A stretch of 64,000 nt of DNA, taken from positions 992,001 to 1,056,000 of the forward strand of contig NZ_JAUSZD010000002.1 in NCBI RefSeq assembly GCF_030817275.1, in the 5' to 3' direction. The position numbers were made by a program, and so were the translations under genes. The notes below the pieces were generated by a model, which made no database searches, was not told the DNA's origin, and saw only the letters and a list, made by a program, of their open reading frames with translations. Positions 26,717 to 34,878 of the stretch are shown here, in pieces; the first letter of the stretch is position 1, and every line of letters starts with the position of its first letter. This stretch comes from Paenibacillus sp. V4I7 (GTDB taxonomy: Bacteria; Bacillota; Bacilli; Paenibacillales; NBRC-103111).

Positions 26717-27994
26717 TTATGCAGATAATGGTAGCTGGGCCTTATCCATGGAGAATGATTGTCCTTCTCTTGCCATGGCTACAAGCATACGGGCTAGTTT
26801 CCCAATCAGCTTCATCATGGACTGCATTTTCGTCATTCGTTTCACTTCGGTATTATGCGTATGCATGGCTTGGAACGCTTCATTGAAAGATAGCAGGTGA
26901 AACACTGTGAAGTAGAGATGCTTGCGCAGTAGCGAGTTGCCTCGTTTGGTGAGCTTGATTTGCCCCTTATACTTGCCTGAACTTCGTTCTGCTAAGTTCA
27001 ATCCTGCCTTGCGCAATAATTGATTTCCGTGAGACAGCTTACGTAAGTCCCCGCCAAATGCCAATATGGCAGCCGTTGCAGGAACGGAAGTACCGACAGA
27101 TCGAACGAGATCAGAACAAGGAATTTCAGGCAGTATCTTTTCAATCATCTCGTCCGCTTCGTCAATAATTCGGCGGATCCTTTCATACTCTTCGATGAGG
27201 TGCCTCAGCTCCCATTTGTCTTCTTCAAGGGCAGTAGTGTCTCCCACGCTATGTCTAGCGAGTGATTGAAGTTCCAAAGCCTTGTTCTTACCTCGCACCC
27301 CGCCAGGTCTGGCCATATACTCACCCCAGATCTGTACCATTTGCTCCGGAGTTAGCTGCAATAGGTCAGAAGGGGCTGGAAACCGGCGCAAAGAGGCCAA
27401 CGAACGATCGCTAAAAATATCATCAAATGCTTGTCTGTATTCTGGAAAACGGATATCGAGCCAGCGATGGATTCTATTCTTAATCCGTCCTGATTTAATA
27501 ACCCAGTGCTCTCTGTTTGTAACCATAACCCGTATGCGGCGGAATGCTTCATCCTTTGGAGAGAAGGGCGTGTAGAACCCACGACTCACCGCATCGGCGA
27601 TGACCAGAGCATCTTTTGGGTCGTTCTTGGAAGGTGAGTTATCTCTGTTTTCCTTATTGCGTTTGGTTGTCATTGGATTGACAAGAGCCACATCAATGCC
27701 TTGATCCACCAACCAGTTGGCAAGATTGAACCAGTAGTGACCGGTGCTCTCCATTCCCACAACGAAGTCATTCATGCCGTGGATCTTCTGTAATTTCCGA
27801 ATACTGTGTTCTAAATGCTCATAGCCGGCTAGGTCATTCGAAAATAGAATAGGGCGCTTGGTGAGGACAATACCTCGAAAATTAATGGCTTGTGCAGCGT
27901 GCTTCTCCTTGGCAATGTCGATGCCTATAACCAGAGTGGTAGTGGAGATTCGTTCTACACGTTGATTTTGAGAATTAATTGGATTAGACTTCAT
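26717..27994 (-). CDS. IS110-family transposase (DEDD/RuvC-like)
   Basis: A 425-residue transposase. The N-terminal RuvC-like domain has VIGIDIAKEKHAAQ, VGMESTGHYW and the NDPKDALVIADAV acidic motif. The C-terminal Transposase_20 domain has SVGTSVPATAAILAFGG and LNLAERSSGKYKGQIKLTKRG with the conserved Ser. ATG 27994 is preceded by AGGAGG; an upstream in-frame extension lacks a ribosome binding site. The gene appears intact. Confidence 0.92.
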   Translation of the reverse strand: MKSNPINSQNQRVERISTTTLVIGIDIAKEKHAAQAINFRGIVLTKRPILFSNDLAGYEHLEHSIRKLQKIHGMNDFVVGMESTGHYWFNLANWLVDQGIDVALVNPMTTKRNKENRDNSPSKNDPKDALVIADAVSRGFYTPFSPKDEAFRRIRVMVTNREHWVIKSGRIKNRIHRWLDIRFPEYRQAFDDIFSDRSLASLRRFPAPSDLLQLTPEQMVQIWGEYMARPGGVRGKNKALELQSLARHSVGDTTALEEDKWELRHLIEEYERIRRIIDEADEMIEKILPEIPCSDLVRSVGTSVPATAAILAFGGDLRKLSHGNQLLRKAGLNLAERSSGKYKGQIKLTKRGNSLLRKHLYFTVFHLLSFNEAFQAMHTHNTEVKRMTKMQSMMKLIGKLARMLVAMAREGQSFSMDKAQLPLSA

Positions 27995-28198
27995 GATAAC
28001 GCCTCCTAAGGTGAGTTCTGAGGGCTGCAACCCAGTACATACTCATCCTAGCGAGGCGTCCTTTTTTCTGCAAGTTCCATCTATTAACACCTACAGGAAT
28101 GTTAACGGGCAGCATAGTTCAATAAAGTGGTTTTATATTCTCGAAAATAGGACAAAACTTGAAGTAGTTCATGTATCAGAAGGAGAAAGTAAAAAAAG

Positions 28199-28378
28199 AT
28201 GGATTTCAAAGTAGGAGAATCATTAACATTCGAAAGCATTAGAGTAAAAGTAGTTGAAATCAAAGATAAATCAATTGTTTTTGAGGTCTTATCTACAGGC
28301 AATGAGGAAGATGAAGGTGACTTAATGGAAGTTCCAATGTCGTATATAGAAGCGAACAAACACAAAGTAATAAGATAA
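28199..28378 (+). CDS. Small array protein, 59 aa
   Basis: ATG with AGGAG upstream opens a 59-codon frame beginning MDFKVGESLTFESIRVKVVE, a compact beta-rich acidic protein. It lies 80 bases after the right motif at the edge of the IS110-type element, so it is the first unit of the array. Function unknown. Confidence 0.6.
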   Translation: MDFKVGESLTFESIRVKVVEIKDKSIVFEVLSTGNEEDEGDLMEVPMSYIEANKHKVIR

Positions 28379-28721
28379 GGTACCTTGTTAAACTGCACTC
28401 ATTTCACATTTTCTTTGAGTGGTAATAATAACAAGAAAAGTAAATTCGGGGTGAAGAATTTATGCAATTTATCAATGAATATGTAAAATTGAGGATACCT
28501 TTGCGCCAAAGAAGCGGATCGAGGAACTTGAAGCATAGGTGTACGTTCACGAACCAAACTAAACGTAATTATAACAAAAGATGTTACCTTATATTTTTTG
28601 TATCATTATTTGGAATCGAATAACTAACCAATGTCAGAAAACTTAACATTTAATTAATGTAATAGTCTGATTATTCTGATATAATGATAGTAATATAAAC
28701 AATAGATTAGGGTGATTCCTT
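28379..28721. other. Gene-free AT-rich stretch
   Basis: I see no supported gene here. Short frames near 28460-28540 lack good starts. A degenerate GAATAACTAACCAATG at ~28617 may be a decayed left motif. Confidence 0.3.
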
Positions 28722-28910
28722 TTGTACTATTGTATATCCTGTGAAGAAACTCATAAATTGTCGGACTGTAATGGGGAAGTTTTCAAAACTGGTTTTATGT
28801 TCTTCGGAGGTAAGAAAATTCCATTAGGATACTGCTGTTCATCAAAGCAAACAGCCATCATAGTTGTTGAAGAAGCTAAAATAGAAATAGATACCAATAT
28901 TGCTATTTGA
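28722..28910 (+). CDS. Small Cys-rich protein, 62 aa
   Basis: The protein starts YYCISCEETHKLSDCNGEVF and has a second CC pair (GYCCSSK), so it may bind one zinc. The TTG start follows AGGGTGATT. The hydrophobic C-terminal half TAIIVVEEAKIEI looks like a beta strand. Array cargo of unknown function. Confidence 0.5.
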   Translation: MYYCISCEETHKLSDCNGEVFKTGFMFFGGKKIPLGYCCSSKQTAIIVVEEAKIEIDTNIAI

Positions 28911-29378
28911 TACTAAATAAGTTAATAGTCAGCTGATCCACAGACGTTTGAAGAAAATAACAGAACTTCAAACTATTTTAAGAGAGCACATGGCTTGTGT
29001 GTAACAATATATAAAACACTTCACCGTACTGTACGGTGAACATAAATAGGTTGCAATAAAGCCCTTGGTACTCAGGGCTTTGTTTTGATAGCAACCACTT
29101 TTGCTTCACAAAAGGGGAATGCAAACCGGTTTTGCTTCCATGCCTGAAAAGGTGAAGGGCTTGCTCTTTGGAAAACTTTTGGATGAAAATGGACTAAACC
29201 TTTAAGATTTTGCCAATCTTAGCAAACCCTCATTATCGCTTTTCTTGTAATTAGTTCAAGAGTAAGATTTACTACTCTTGTAGATCCATTGTGGAGTCCT
29301 TTGACCTATTGATGGGGATGACGCAATGTATTCTCGAAAGGATGGATAGGCCCTATTGGATTCACACTGGTAAGTAAT
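28911..29378. other. Gene-free stretch with palindrome and terminator
   Basis: TTCACCGTA-CTG-TACGGTGAA at ~29021-29041 is a perfect 9-bp inverted repeat. AAGCCCTTGGTACTCAGGGCTTTG at ~29059-29082 is terminator-like. A 21-codon tail-like frame at ~29140-29205 has no start signal. Nothing else recognised. Confidence 0.35.
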
Positions 29379-29405
29379 ACAAAAAAACTACCCGAAGGTA
29401 GTTAA
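29379..29405 (-). terminator. Terminator of the 91-aa minus-strand gene
   Basis: ACTACC-CGAA-GGTAGT with a run of A on the left; read on the minus strand the stem is followed by seven T, just after the stop. Confidence 0.8.
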
Positions 29406-29407
29406 CT

Positions 29408-29683
29408 CTACAATTTCTTAAAGTTAAGAACAAGTCCACCAGTGCCTTCTAGACTCACAACCCATTTTAATGCGTTGCCTGATCCTATTTTTGCACTCAC
29501 AGATACTTGCAGATTGTTTAATTCAAAGTTGGTAAACTTGGCTGCGATTTTTTCAACGATTTCTTGAGTAAAGGGAACAAGTTCTTCATTGGTGTCGTCT
29601 TCTGTTAAGTCGTCGAGTGTATTAAAGGATTTTTCCACAGATTCTTTTTTGACTGGAATATAGAGCTGGATGTCATCTGGCAT
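29408..29683 (-). CDS. Small protein, possibly trypsin-co-occurring-domain-1 like
   Basis: A 91-residue protein with an acidic helix (FTQEIVEKIAAKF) followed by two strands (NLQVSVSAKIGSG, ALKWVVSLEGTGGLVLNF). This plan resembles the CU044_2847/trypsin-co-occurring domain 1 family, but no protease gene is adjacent, so the match is tentative. AGGGAGA precedes the ATG. It has its own terminator and opposite orientation to the array. Confidence 0.5.
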   Translation of the reverse strand: MPDDIQLYIPVKKESVEKSFNTLDDLTEDDTNEELVPFTQEIVEKIAAKFTNFELNNLQVSVSAKIGSGNALKWVVSLEGTGGLVLNFKKL

Positions 29684-29771
29684 AATATCATCATCTCCCT
29701 ATAATTAATAGGAAAATTATACCATTATGTAGTTTTGAAGTCAGTAATTAAATGTAGTTCTTGCATGAACG

Positions 29772-29794
29772 GAGCCTAGAAATAGGCTCTTTTT
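29772..29794 (+). terminator. Intrinsic terminator
   Basis: GAGCCTA-GAAA-TAGGCTC followed by five T, in the gap before the first GNAT gene. Confidence 0.75.
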
Positions 29795-29907
29795 GAGCAA
29801 AAAAAGGAGATTCAAGAGGGCAGAATACTTATAACGAAAAAATACTACCTACGTGTTTGATTTGAGGGTTAATATTGTCTGAACACATAAAATTATTGGA
29901 GGCACAT

Positions 29908-30480
29908 ATGCGAGATATAGATTATAGCAATTATTTCTGGCAGGATGAAGCAATAAGATTGCGTGCAATACAACCAGAAGATTGGGAGAATCACTATATC
30001 AACCGTTTTGATACTCCTGCACGGCGCCTTTTAGAGTGTGCGGTTGAATTGCCTCCTACAGTTACAGAGGCAAAATCATTTGCAGAATCATTTTCTGACT
30101 TCTCATCGAATCGTCTTATGTTTACTATCGAAAACTTGAACGGTGAAAATGTCGGCGGGATCAACCTAAACAGCATCGACGAAAAAAACGGAACGTTTAG
30201 CATCGGTATTCAAATTGACAGAGACCACCGCGGCAAGGGTTACGGCACAAGGGCAGTAAACATACTTTTAAAGTACGCTTTCTTTGAACGTAGACTAAAT
30301 AAGTTCAATGATTACGTACTTGAAGGAAACGAAGCATCCACTGCAATGATGAGAAAGGTCGGATGCGTTCAAGAGGGGGTTCGTCGCCAGGTATTCTATA
30401 CTAATGGACGATATTTTGATTCCATTTTGTTTGGGCTAACCAAGGATGAATATGTTGAGCATCTCTCAAAGATCAACTAA
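29908..30480 (+). CDS. GNAT N-acetyltransferase (RimJ/RimL type)
   Basis: A 190-residue acetyltransferase. The acetyl-CoA loop is IQIDRDHRGKGYGTRAV, followed by LNKFNDYVLEGNEASTAMMRKVG. ATG 29908 has GGAGG 5 bases upstream; a TTG 11 codons earlier has none. The stop codon TAA is part of the left motif of the following site (AACTAACGG), as in integron cassettes. GNATs are frequent cassette cargo; substrate unknown. Confidence 0.87.
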   Translation: MRDIDYSNYFWQDEAIRLRAIQPEDWENHYINRFDTPARRLLECAVELPPTVTEAKSFAESFSDFSSNRLMFTIENLNGENVGGINLNSIDEKNGTFSIGIQIDRDHRGKGYGTRAVNILLKYAFFERRLNKFNDYVLEGNEASTAMMRKVGCVQEGVRRQVFYTNGRYFDSILFGLTKDEYVEHLSKIN

Positions 30481-30552
30481 CGGGAGAACGATAGTGAAGG
30501 AGCTTACGCCAGCTCCTTTTTTTGTTCGTTCAAGTAACGGGCAGATTAACGC
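30475..30552 (+). repeat. attC-like site 1
   Basis: Left motif AACTAACGGGAGAACGATAG overlaps the GNAT stop. The hairpin AAGGAGCTTACGCCAGCTCCTT follows, with T7 after it. The right motif is AAGTAACGGGCAGATTAACG. Confidence 0.65.
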
Positions 30553-30596
30553 AGCAGTAGAAAATTGAAGTTTTAAATACATGAAAGAATATTTTA

Positions 30597-30938
30597 TTAG
30601 CTTAATAAGAAGTGAACGAACTTCCAAATTAAAAAAAGTAAAATAATAATGGCAGGTATGTAAAGTATTCGTTTGAAAGTCTTGGATACAGGTAACTGTG
30701 GTGAAGCAATAAGTACCATAAAATACAGATTTAATAATACTTTCTTTGCTATTTGCAGAGGGGTCGACCATTGTTGAGGGTTAGTAATTATGTCACCAGC
30801 AGACAAAAAAGAAGTAAGTAAAACAGGATAAACAATCATGCTTAATATCTTTTTACTAATAATTTTTTTTGTTTCGAGTACTGCAAAGATTCCTACTAAT
30901 AATAGAAAAACAATAAAATTGATTAAATATTTATCCAC
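30597..30938 (-). CDS. Small membrane protein, 113 aa
   Basis: Three or four hydrophobic segments (residues ~5-22, 33-50, 62-80, 92-111) make up nearly the whole protein. It runs opposite to the array. No family recognised. It follows site 1 by about 45 bases, so its 3' end faces the site. Confidence 0.5.
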   Translation of the reverse strand: MDKYLINFIVFLLLVGIFAVLETKKIISKKILSMIVYPVLLTSFLSAGDIITNPQQWSTPLQIAKKVLLNLYFMVLIASPQLPVSKTFKRILYIPAIIILLFLIWKFVHFLLS

Positions 30939-31209
30939 CTATTTATCCACTCATTTCTTTCTGCAATAACAACATTATTGTCTAAACTGATAGTAACTAA
31001 TCAATGGTAAAATCAAAGGGCAATTTTATGGCGGGCAAGCAAATCTTGATAAATATAAATCTTATGGTCAATCGATACTTGTGTTTTAATTAATAACGGT
31101 GGGATTGGTAAAGAATGGTTAAATATAAATTTAACCTTCCAATGAACTGAACTTTATTGCATCATTATTAGGTAAGAAAGCTTGATTGGAAACTGGTGGG
31201 GGTAGAATA

Positions 31210-31707
31210 ATGGAGTTACTCATAGATAAAGTAGATTCGGATCGAAAAGAAATATTAAGAAATTTAATGACGTTGTTTTTACACGACTTATCCGAATTCA
31301 TTGAAGGCATAAATTTAAATTCGGATAATGGGCTTTTCGAATTCGATGTTCTTGACATGTTTTTTGATAAAGAGGGACTATCACCATTTTTTATTAGTTT
31401 AAATGGTAGACCAATAGGCTTTATTCTATTGCAAAGTGGTCCATATTCAAATCAAGAATATGCAGATTATGTGTTGAATTCCTTCTTTATTCTCAGAAGC
31501 CAGAGAAGGAAAGGGATTGGAAAATTAGCTTGTAACAAGTTTTTTGAAATGTATCCTGGTAGATATGCAATTAGCCAGGCACAAACCAATACTCCAGCTT
31601 TAAAATTTTGGAAAAGTGTCTACGAATCAAATGGGGTAATGCCTTATGAAAAAGAAGAGATTGAGGATGGAATATGCGTAGTTTATCAATACTTCAAAAC
31701 TAATTAA
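31210..31707 (+). CDS. GNAT N-acetyltransferase, 165 aa
   Basis: Acetyl-CoA-binding region FFILRSQRRKGIGKLACNKF, preceded by RPIGFILLQSG, and a C-terminal TNTPALKFWKSVYESNG, typical of single-domain GNATs. ATG 31210 follows GGTGGGGG. Terminates just before a left motif. Substrate unknown. Confidence 0.82.
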   Translation: MELLIDKVDSDRKEILRNLMTLFLHDLSEFIEGINLNSDNGLFEFDVLDMFFDKEGLSPFFISLNGRPIGFILLQSGPYSNQEYADYVLNSFFILRSQRRKGIGKLACNKFFEMYPGRYAISQAQTNTPALKFWKSVYESNGVMPYEKEEIEDGICVVYQYFKTN

Positions 31708-31895
31708 TTATTAAACTAACGTAAGAACGTTAGTTCAATAACTCTTGTGATTTGTAATTCTATTTTATTTGTCAGAAGTATTTCAAAACTAATTTGTTAT
31801 TCAAACAATTTACCTTAAAATCCATTTCAAAACTTTATTTGACATTTTATTTTTTGTGGAAAAGCCAGCAAACCCTTGTGGTTGCTGGCTTTCTT

Positions 31896-31956
31896 CATTT
31901 CAAAACCAATTTGTCACCCAACAGAAGTTGTTGGATGACAAATTGGTTTTGAAATG
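31896..31956. repeat. Long hairpin at start of the 20-bp tandem repeat
   Basis: Perfect 21-base arms (31896-31916 and 31936-31956, starting CATTTCAAAACCAATTTG) enclose a loop that pairs again (CCAACA/TGTTGG). The right arm merges into the first tandem unit. An inverted unit copy (TTTCAAAACTTTATTTGACA) lies further left at ~31825. Confidence 0.8.
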
Positions 31957-32170
31957 GACAATAAAGTTTTGAAATGGACAATAAAGTTTTGAAATGGACA
32001 ATAAAGTTTTGAAATGGACAATAAAGTTTTGAAATGGACAATAAAGTTTTGAAATGGACAATAAAGTTTTGAAATGGACAATAAAGTTTTGAAATGGACA
32101 ATAAAGTTTTGAAATGGACAATAAAGTTTTGAAATGACAAATAAAGTTTTGAAATGACAAATAAAGTATT
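31951..32170. repeat. 11-unit, 20-bp tandem repeat
   Basis: Nine units of GAAATGGACAATAAAGTTTT are followed by two variants reading GAAATGACAAATAAAGTTTT. Units are otherwise identical, implying recent expansion. No spacers, so not CRISPR. The unit resembles Tn7 transposase-binding repeats (GACAAAATAG...GGAAC-like) or plasmid iterons; neither is proven. Confidence 0.9.
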
Positions 32171-32175
32171 TAAAT

Positions 32176-32216
32176 AAAAAAACGTTCGCTCATCAACTCT
32201 GGGTGAACGTTTTTTT
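32176..32216 (+). terminator. Terminator after the tandem repeat
   Basis: AAAAAACGTTC... and GAACGTTTTTTT form a stem with A and T tracts at both ends. Confidence 0.75.
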
Positions 32217-32352
32217 ACTGAGTGGGTTAGAGTTAGAGCATATGATTAACAATTTAGTTGCAGCGGGGGGGATTAAGCTAACGGGCAGGAGAATGGAAAT
32301 AGTTGGAGAAGAAATTTAGAGGAACGAAAAAGAAAAGAATTGAGGACTAAAT

Positions 32353-32742
32353 ATGTATTGTCCATTCTGCTTTCCAGAAATAGATAAGGAACAAAATATC
32401 GTTCTTAGTAATGAATATTGTTTATTCGTACAAAAACCTCAACCTGTCTTATTTGGTTCAGGCTTAATTGTTCCCAAAAACCATCGAGAAACTGTATTTG
32501 ATTTAACTCCCGAAGAATGGCAAGCAACATTTGGCCTTTTACAACAGGTTAAGGAACGACTGGATAAAGAATATCAGCCGCAAGGCTACAATGTCGGTTG
32601 GAATTGTGGCCATGTTGGAGGACAAGAAATATTCCATGCACATTTACATGTTATCCCTAGATTTGAGGATGAACCCTTAGCAGGTAAAGGTATTAGGTAT
32701 TGGTTAAAACAACAATCAAATCAAAGGATAAGTGCAGAATAA
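32353..32742 (+). CDS. HIT-family nucleotide hydrolase
   Basis: A 129-residue HIT protein with the histidine triad HAHLHVIPR (H95, H97, H99) and an N-terminal CPFC pair. HIT enzymes hydrolyse nucleotide phosphoramidates or dinucleotide polyphosphates; the exact substrate is unknown. AATTGAGGAC lies upstream of the ATG. It sits between right motif 32275 and the site at 32757. HIT genes are known cassette cargo. Confidence 0.88.
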   Translation: MYCPFCFPEIDKEQNIVLSNEYCLFVQKPQPVLFGSGLIVPKNHRETVFDLTPEEWQATFGLLQQVKERLDKEYQPQGYNVGWNCGHVGGQEIFHAHLHVIPRFEDEPLAGKGIRYWLKQQSNQRISAE

Positions 32743-32756
32743 AAGTTGTGTTATTC

Positions 32757-32837
32757 CGCTAAACGAGGAACTATAGTTGAGGGGCTTGCTTCATGGGAGC
32801 CCCTCTTGTGTTATTTAAGTAACTGGCAGAAATGCAA
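32757..32837 (+). repeat. attC-like site 3
   Basis: Left motif CGCTAAACGAGGAACTATAG, hairpin GAGGGGCTTGC...GGGAGCCCCTC, right motif AAGTAACTGGCAGAAATG. The hairpin is related to those at 50607 and 56133. Confidence 0.6.
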
Positions 32838-33156
32838 TAAAAAAACGCCACATTTCATTGTGGCGATTCCGTTTTAGACATAATTTAAGCAAGGGGTCTG
32901 TTTCCAATCCCTTACAATATTATTATAAATCACAGAAAAACATAAGTCTACAATATTTCAGGAAATTCCAGTATCATTTTTATCAATGCAAGTCACCCTA
33001 CAACACAACACACGAACGTGTGGAAGCGACTAACATCGTATCGCGGACGTGATGGTGGTTTGTTTTTGCCGAGACCGAACGGAACCTTGCTGACCTACAG
33101 CTTATGATCCGGATACTTCGCCAGGCGGTTCGTACATAGAAAAAGGAGGAGATTGT
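32838..33156. other. Leader region before HD-CHAP gene
   Basis: A 319-base gap. CGCCACA...TGTGGCG near 32848-32867 is a hairpin. From 33000 the composition becomes GC-richer. No gene supported. Confidence 0.35.
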
Positions 33157-34233
33157 TTGATCGGTGAACGGACGACGAATAAGCGACTTGAAAGTATTAA
33201 AGTTATTGTTCATGAAATGTTGTTGTCTATAGATTGTATGGTTAACAGGCAGGAAGCAGCTGTTCACTTGTACGGGGTATCTACATTCGCTTCAATGCTC
33301 GCCATGAAGCGAGGACAAAATCCAGAACTTGCGGCGATCGCTGGAATGCTTCATGATTATTATGTTTTTAAGACTGGAATCAATGAGTTTCCCGGTCCTA
33401 ATAGTGCTGAGGCAGTGAGACCTATAATACGGGATATAGGCATGTTTACCGAAGAAGAACAGCGTACTGTTCTCCGGTCTATATTTTACCAGGGGGATGG
33501 CAGTCGAAGCCATGGTCCCTACGAAGAGATCGTAAAGGATGCGAATGTGCTACAGTTATACTTTCAAAATACAAGCTATAGGATACCTGGAATAGATGTA
33601 AATCGATTACGAAATGTGCTCGGAGAACTGGAAATTGTGGGTGAGTTTAAAGAAGAAATCAACATAGAGAAGGAAACGAAACTCCAACTCAACGAAGACA
33701 AACGCCGCAAGTTGGCTGATATTGCAGAAGTGCTTGCGGGGCAAGACATAATCGGCGTACCAGGAGATGAACGCTTTCGGGAAATTTGTAAATATTGGCC
33801 GGATGCCAGTATCTACAAAGTGCTTAAGAACAGTTGGTGTGCTGCGTTCGTGTACCACAGCTGCAGACAAGCAGGATTTCTTTTGCCGATTCGGTATCCG
33901 AATGGGATTCATCGGTTCGCCGGCGTTGGTGCGTGGTTGGAGTGGGCTCAGTTACCCGAGACCGGGTTCTTCCATCATGACGAGCAGAATGGGTTTACGC
34001 CTCAACGCGGTGACATCGTCATCTACGATAAGCTTCTATCTGATCACTCGCATGATCATATTGGTATTGTTCTTTCTGGCAACGAGAAAGAAATTTTGGT
34101 AGCAGAGGGCAACAGGGATAATAAAAATTACTCTAGCATTTTTCACAGGGAGAGAAGGCATCGTATTCTTGGCTATATCCGTATTGACAACAGTTATCAA
34201 TATCATTTCAGCGGGGACTATAATCCGCTCTAA
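33157..34233 (+). CDS. HD-domain and CHAP-domain fusion protein
   Basis: A 358-residue two-domain protein. Residues ~15-135 form an HD-type domain with the metal pair in AGMLHDYYVF (H66-D67) and helices RQEAAVHLYGVSTFASMLA. Residues ~185-345 look like a CHAP/NlpC-type amidase, with Cys228 in KNSWCAAFVYHSCRQAGF and a GDIVIYD...HDHIGIVLS histidine block. No signal peptide is present, so the amidase part would act inside the cell. TTG start with AGGAGG 6 bases upstream. The pairing is unusual; substrate unknown. Confidence 0.7.
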   Translation: MIGERTTNKRLESIKVIVHEMLLSIDCMVNRQEAAVHLYGVSTFASMLAMKRGQNPELAAIAGMLHDYYVFKTGINEFPGPNSAEAVRPIIRDIGMFTEEEQRTVLRSIFYQGDGSRSHGPYEEIVKDANVLQLYFQNTSYRIPGIDVNRLRNVLGELEIVGEFKEEINIEKETKLQLNEDKRRKLADIAEVLAGQDIIGVPGDERFREICKYWPDASIYKVLKNSWCAAFVYHSCRQAGFLLPIRYPNGIHRFAGVGAWLEWAQLPETGFFHHDEQNGFTPQRGDIVIYDKLLSDHSHDHIGIVLSGNEKEILVAEGNRDNKNYSSIFHRERRHRILGYIRIDNSYQYHFSGDYNPL

Positions 34234-34250
34234 CATGGAGGTGCATTATT

Positions 34251-34332
34251 GAGCTAACGGAAACGATAATGGAGGAGCTTGCGCTGGCAACTCCTCTTTG
34301 TTTTTTTGAAATAACGGATGGCATAGTTTGAG
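34251..34332 (+). repeat. attC-like site 4
   Basis: Left motif GAGCTAACGGAAACGATAAT, hairpin GAGGAGCTTGC...GCAACTCCTC with a T tract, right motif AAATAACGGATGGCATAGTT. Confidence 0.6.
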
Positions 34333-34405
34333 CAATGCTGCAGTATGAAGGTACCATGATTTTATCAATTCATTAAGAAAAAAGGAGGGGACTGCAAATC
34401 GGGTG

Positions 34406-34436
34406 TTGACCTGGAGCCGGCTCCAGCCTCTAGAAT
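34406..34436 (+). promoter_or_regulatory. MerR-type promoter with 19-bp spacer
   Basis: TTGACC and TAGAAT are 19 bases apart, and the spacer holds the palindrome CTGGAGCCGGCTCCAG (34411-34426). A long spacer with a dyad operator is the hallmark of MerR-activated promoters. The promoter reads into the merR-like gene, so it is autoregulated. Confidence 0.8.
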
Positions 34437-34470
34437 AATAATATCGGAACAGAGAGGAGGTGGAGATCAG

Positions 34471-34878
34471 ATGTATTCGATCGGGCAAGCGGCGGAGTTA
34501 ACGGGTTTCAGCATCGATACGCTCAGGTATTACGAGAAGATCGGTTTGATGAAGCCGCCAAAGAGAGGGCCGGGGGGCCTAAGATCGTATAGTGAGGATG
34601 ACGTGCGGCAGCTTTCTTCCTTGCACTGCCTGAAGAAGACTGGGTTGTCGCTAGACGAGATGAAGACGTTTTTGCAGGAAGGACGATGCTTCGCGAATCC
34701 TGCGTTCCCGCTAAGCGTCGAAGACAGGGAGACTATCGAAAGCCGAGTGCAAATTCTTTCGGAGCATATGGTCAGAATGGAAGCGCAGTACTTAGCGTTG
34801 GCGAACATAATCGAAGAAACGAGAGAGAAGTTGGATTTCTACAATGGGATCATTGAAAAGGAGGCAGTGAAAAAATGA
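34471..34878 (+). CDS. MerR-family transcriptional regulator
   Basis: A 135-residue MerR protein: HTH and wing YSIGQAAELTGFSIDTLRYYEKIGL...RSYSEDDVRQL (residues 2-50), then a dimerisation coiled coil. No clear metal-binding cysteines, so it more likely senses an organic or redox signal. AGAGGAGGTGGAGATC precedes the ATG. It overlaps the next gene by 4 bases. Both genes are GC-richer than the surrounding array, suggesting a separate origin. Confidence 0.9.
   Translation: MYSIGQAAELTGFSIDTLRYYEKIGLMKPPKRGPGGLRSYSEDDVRQLSSLHCLKKTGLSLDEMKTFLQEGRCFANPAFPLSVEDRETIESRVQILSEHMVRMEAQYLALANIIEETREKLDFYNGIIEKEAVKK

Larger units (their letters stand above)
26321..28103 (-). mobile_element. IS110/IS1111-family element inserted in an array site
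   Basis: A complete IS110-type transposase gene is flanked by ~395 bases of noncoding sequence on its 3' side and ~110 on its 5' side. The outer flanks, GATTAAACT (ending 26320) and AACGGGCAGCATAGTTC (from 28104), join to recreate the right motif of the array sites. A copy at 52806 with the same left flank CTTCGGCGATTAAACT shows the uninterrupted form. The element therefore inserted after the CT of AAACT|AACGGGCAG. Exact ends are inferred from this comparison. Confidence 0.75.
31714..32297 (+). repeat. attC-like site 2, centre expanded
   Basis: Left motif AACTAACGT-AAGA-ACGTTAGTT (31714-31735) is a perfect hairpin. The right motif AAGCTAACGGGCAGGAGAAT lies at 32275. The usual ~40-base centre is replaced by ~540 bases holding two hairpins, an 11-unit tandem repeat and a terminator. 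Confidence 0.55.

Noticed and set aside
31895-32160. Two minus-strand frames of repeated FQNFIVHFKTLLSISKLYCP-type peptide
   Set aside because: They are translations of the tandem repeat with no ribosome binding site.
31951-32170. CRISPR-like repeat array
   Set aside because: The 20-bp units are contiguous with no spacers and no cas genes are present.
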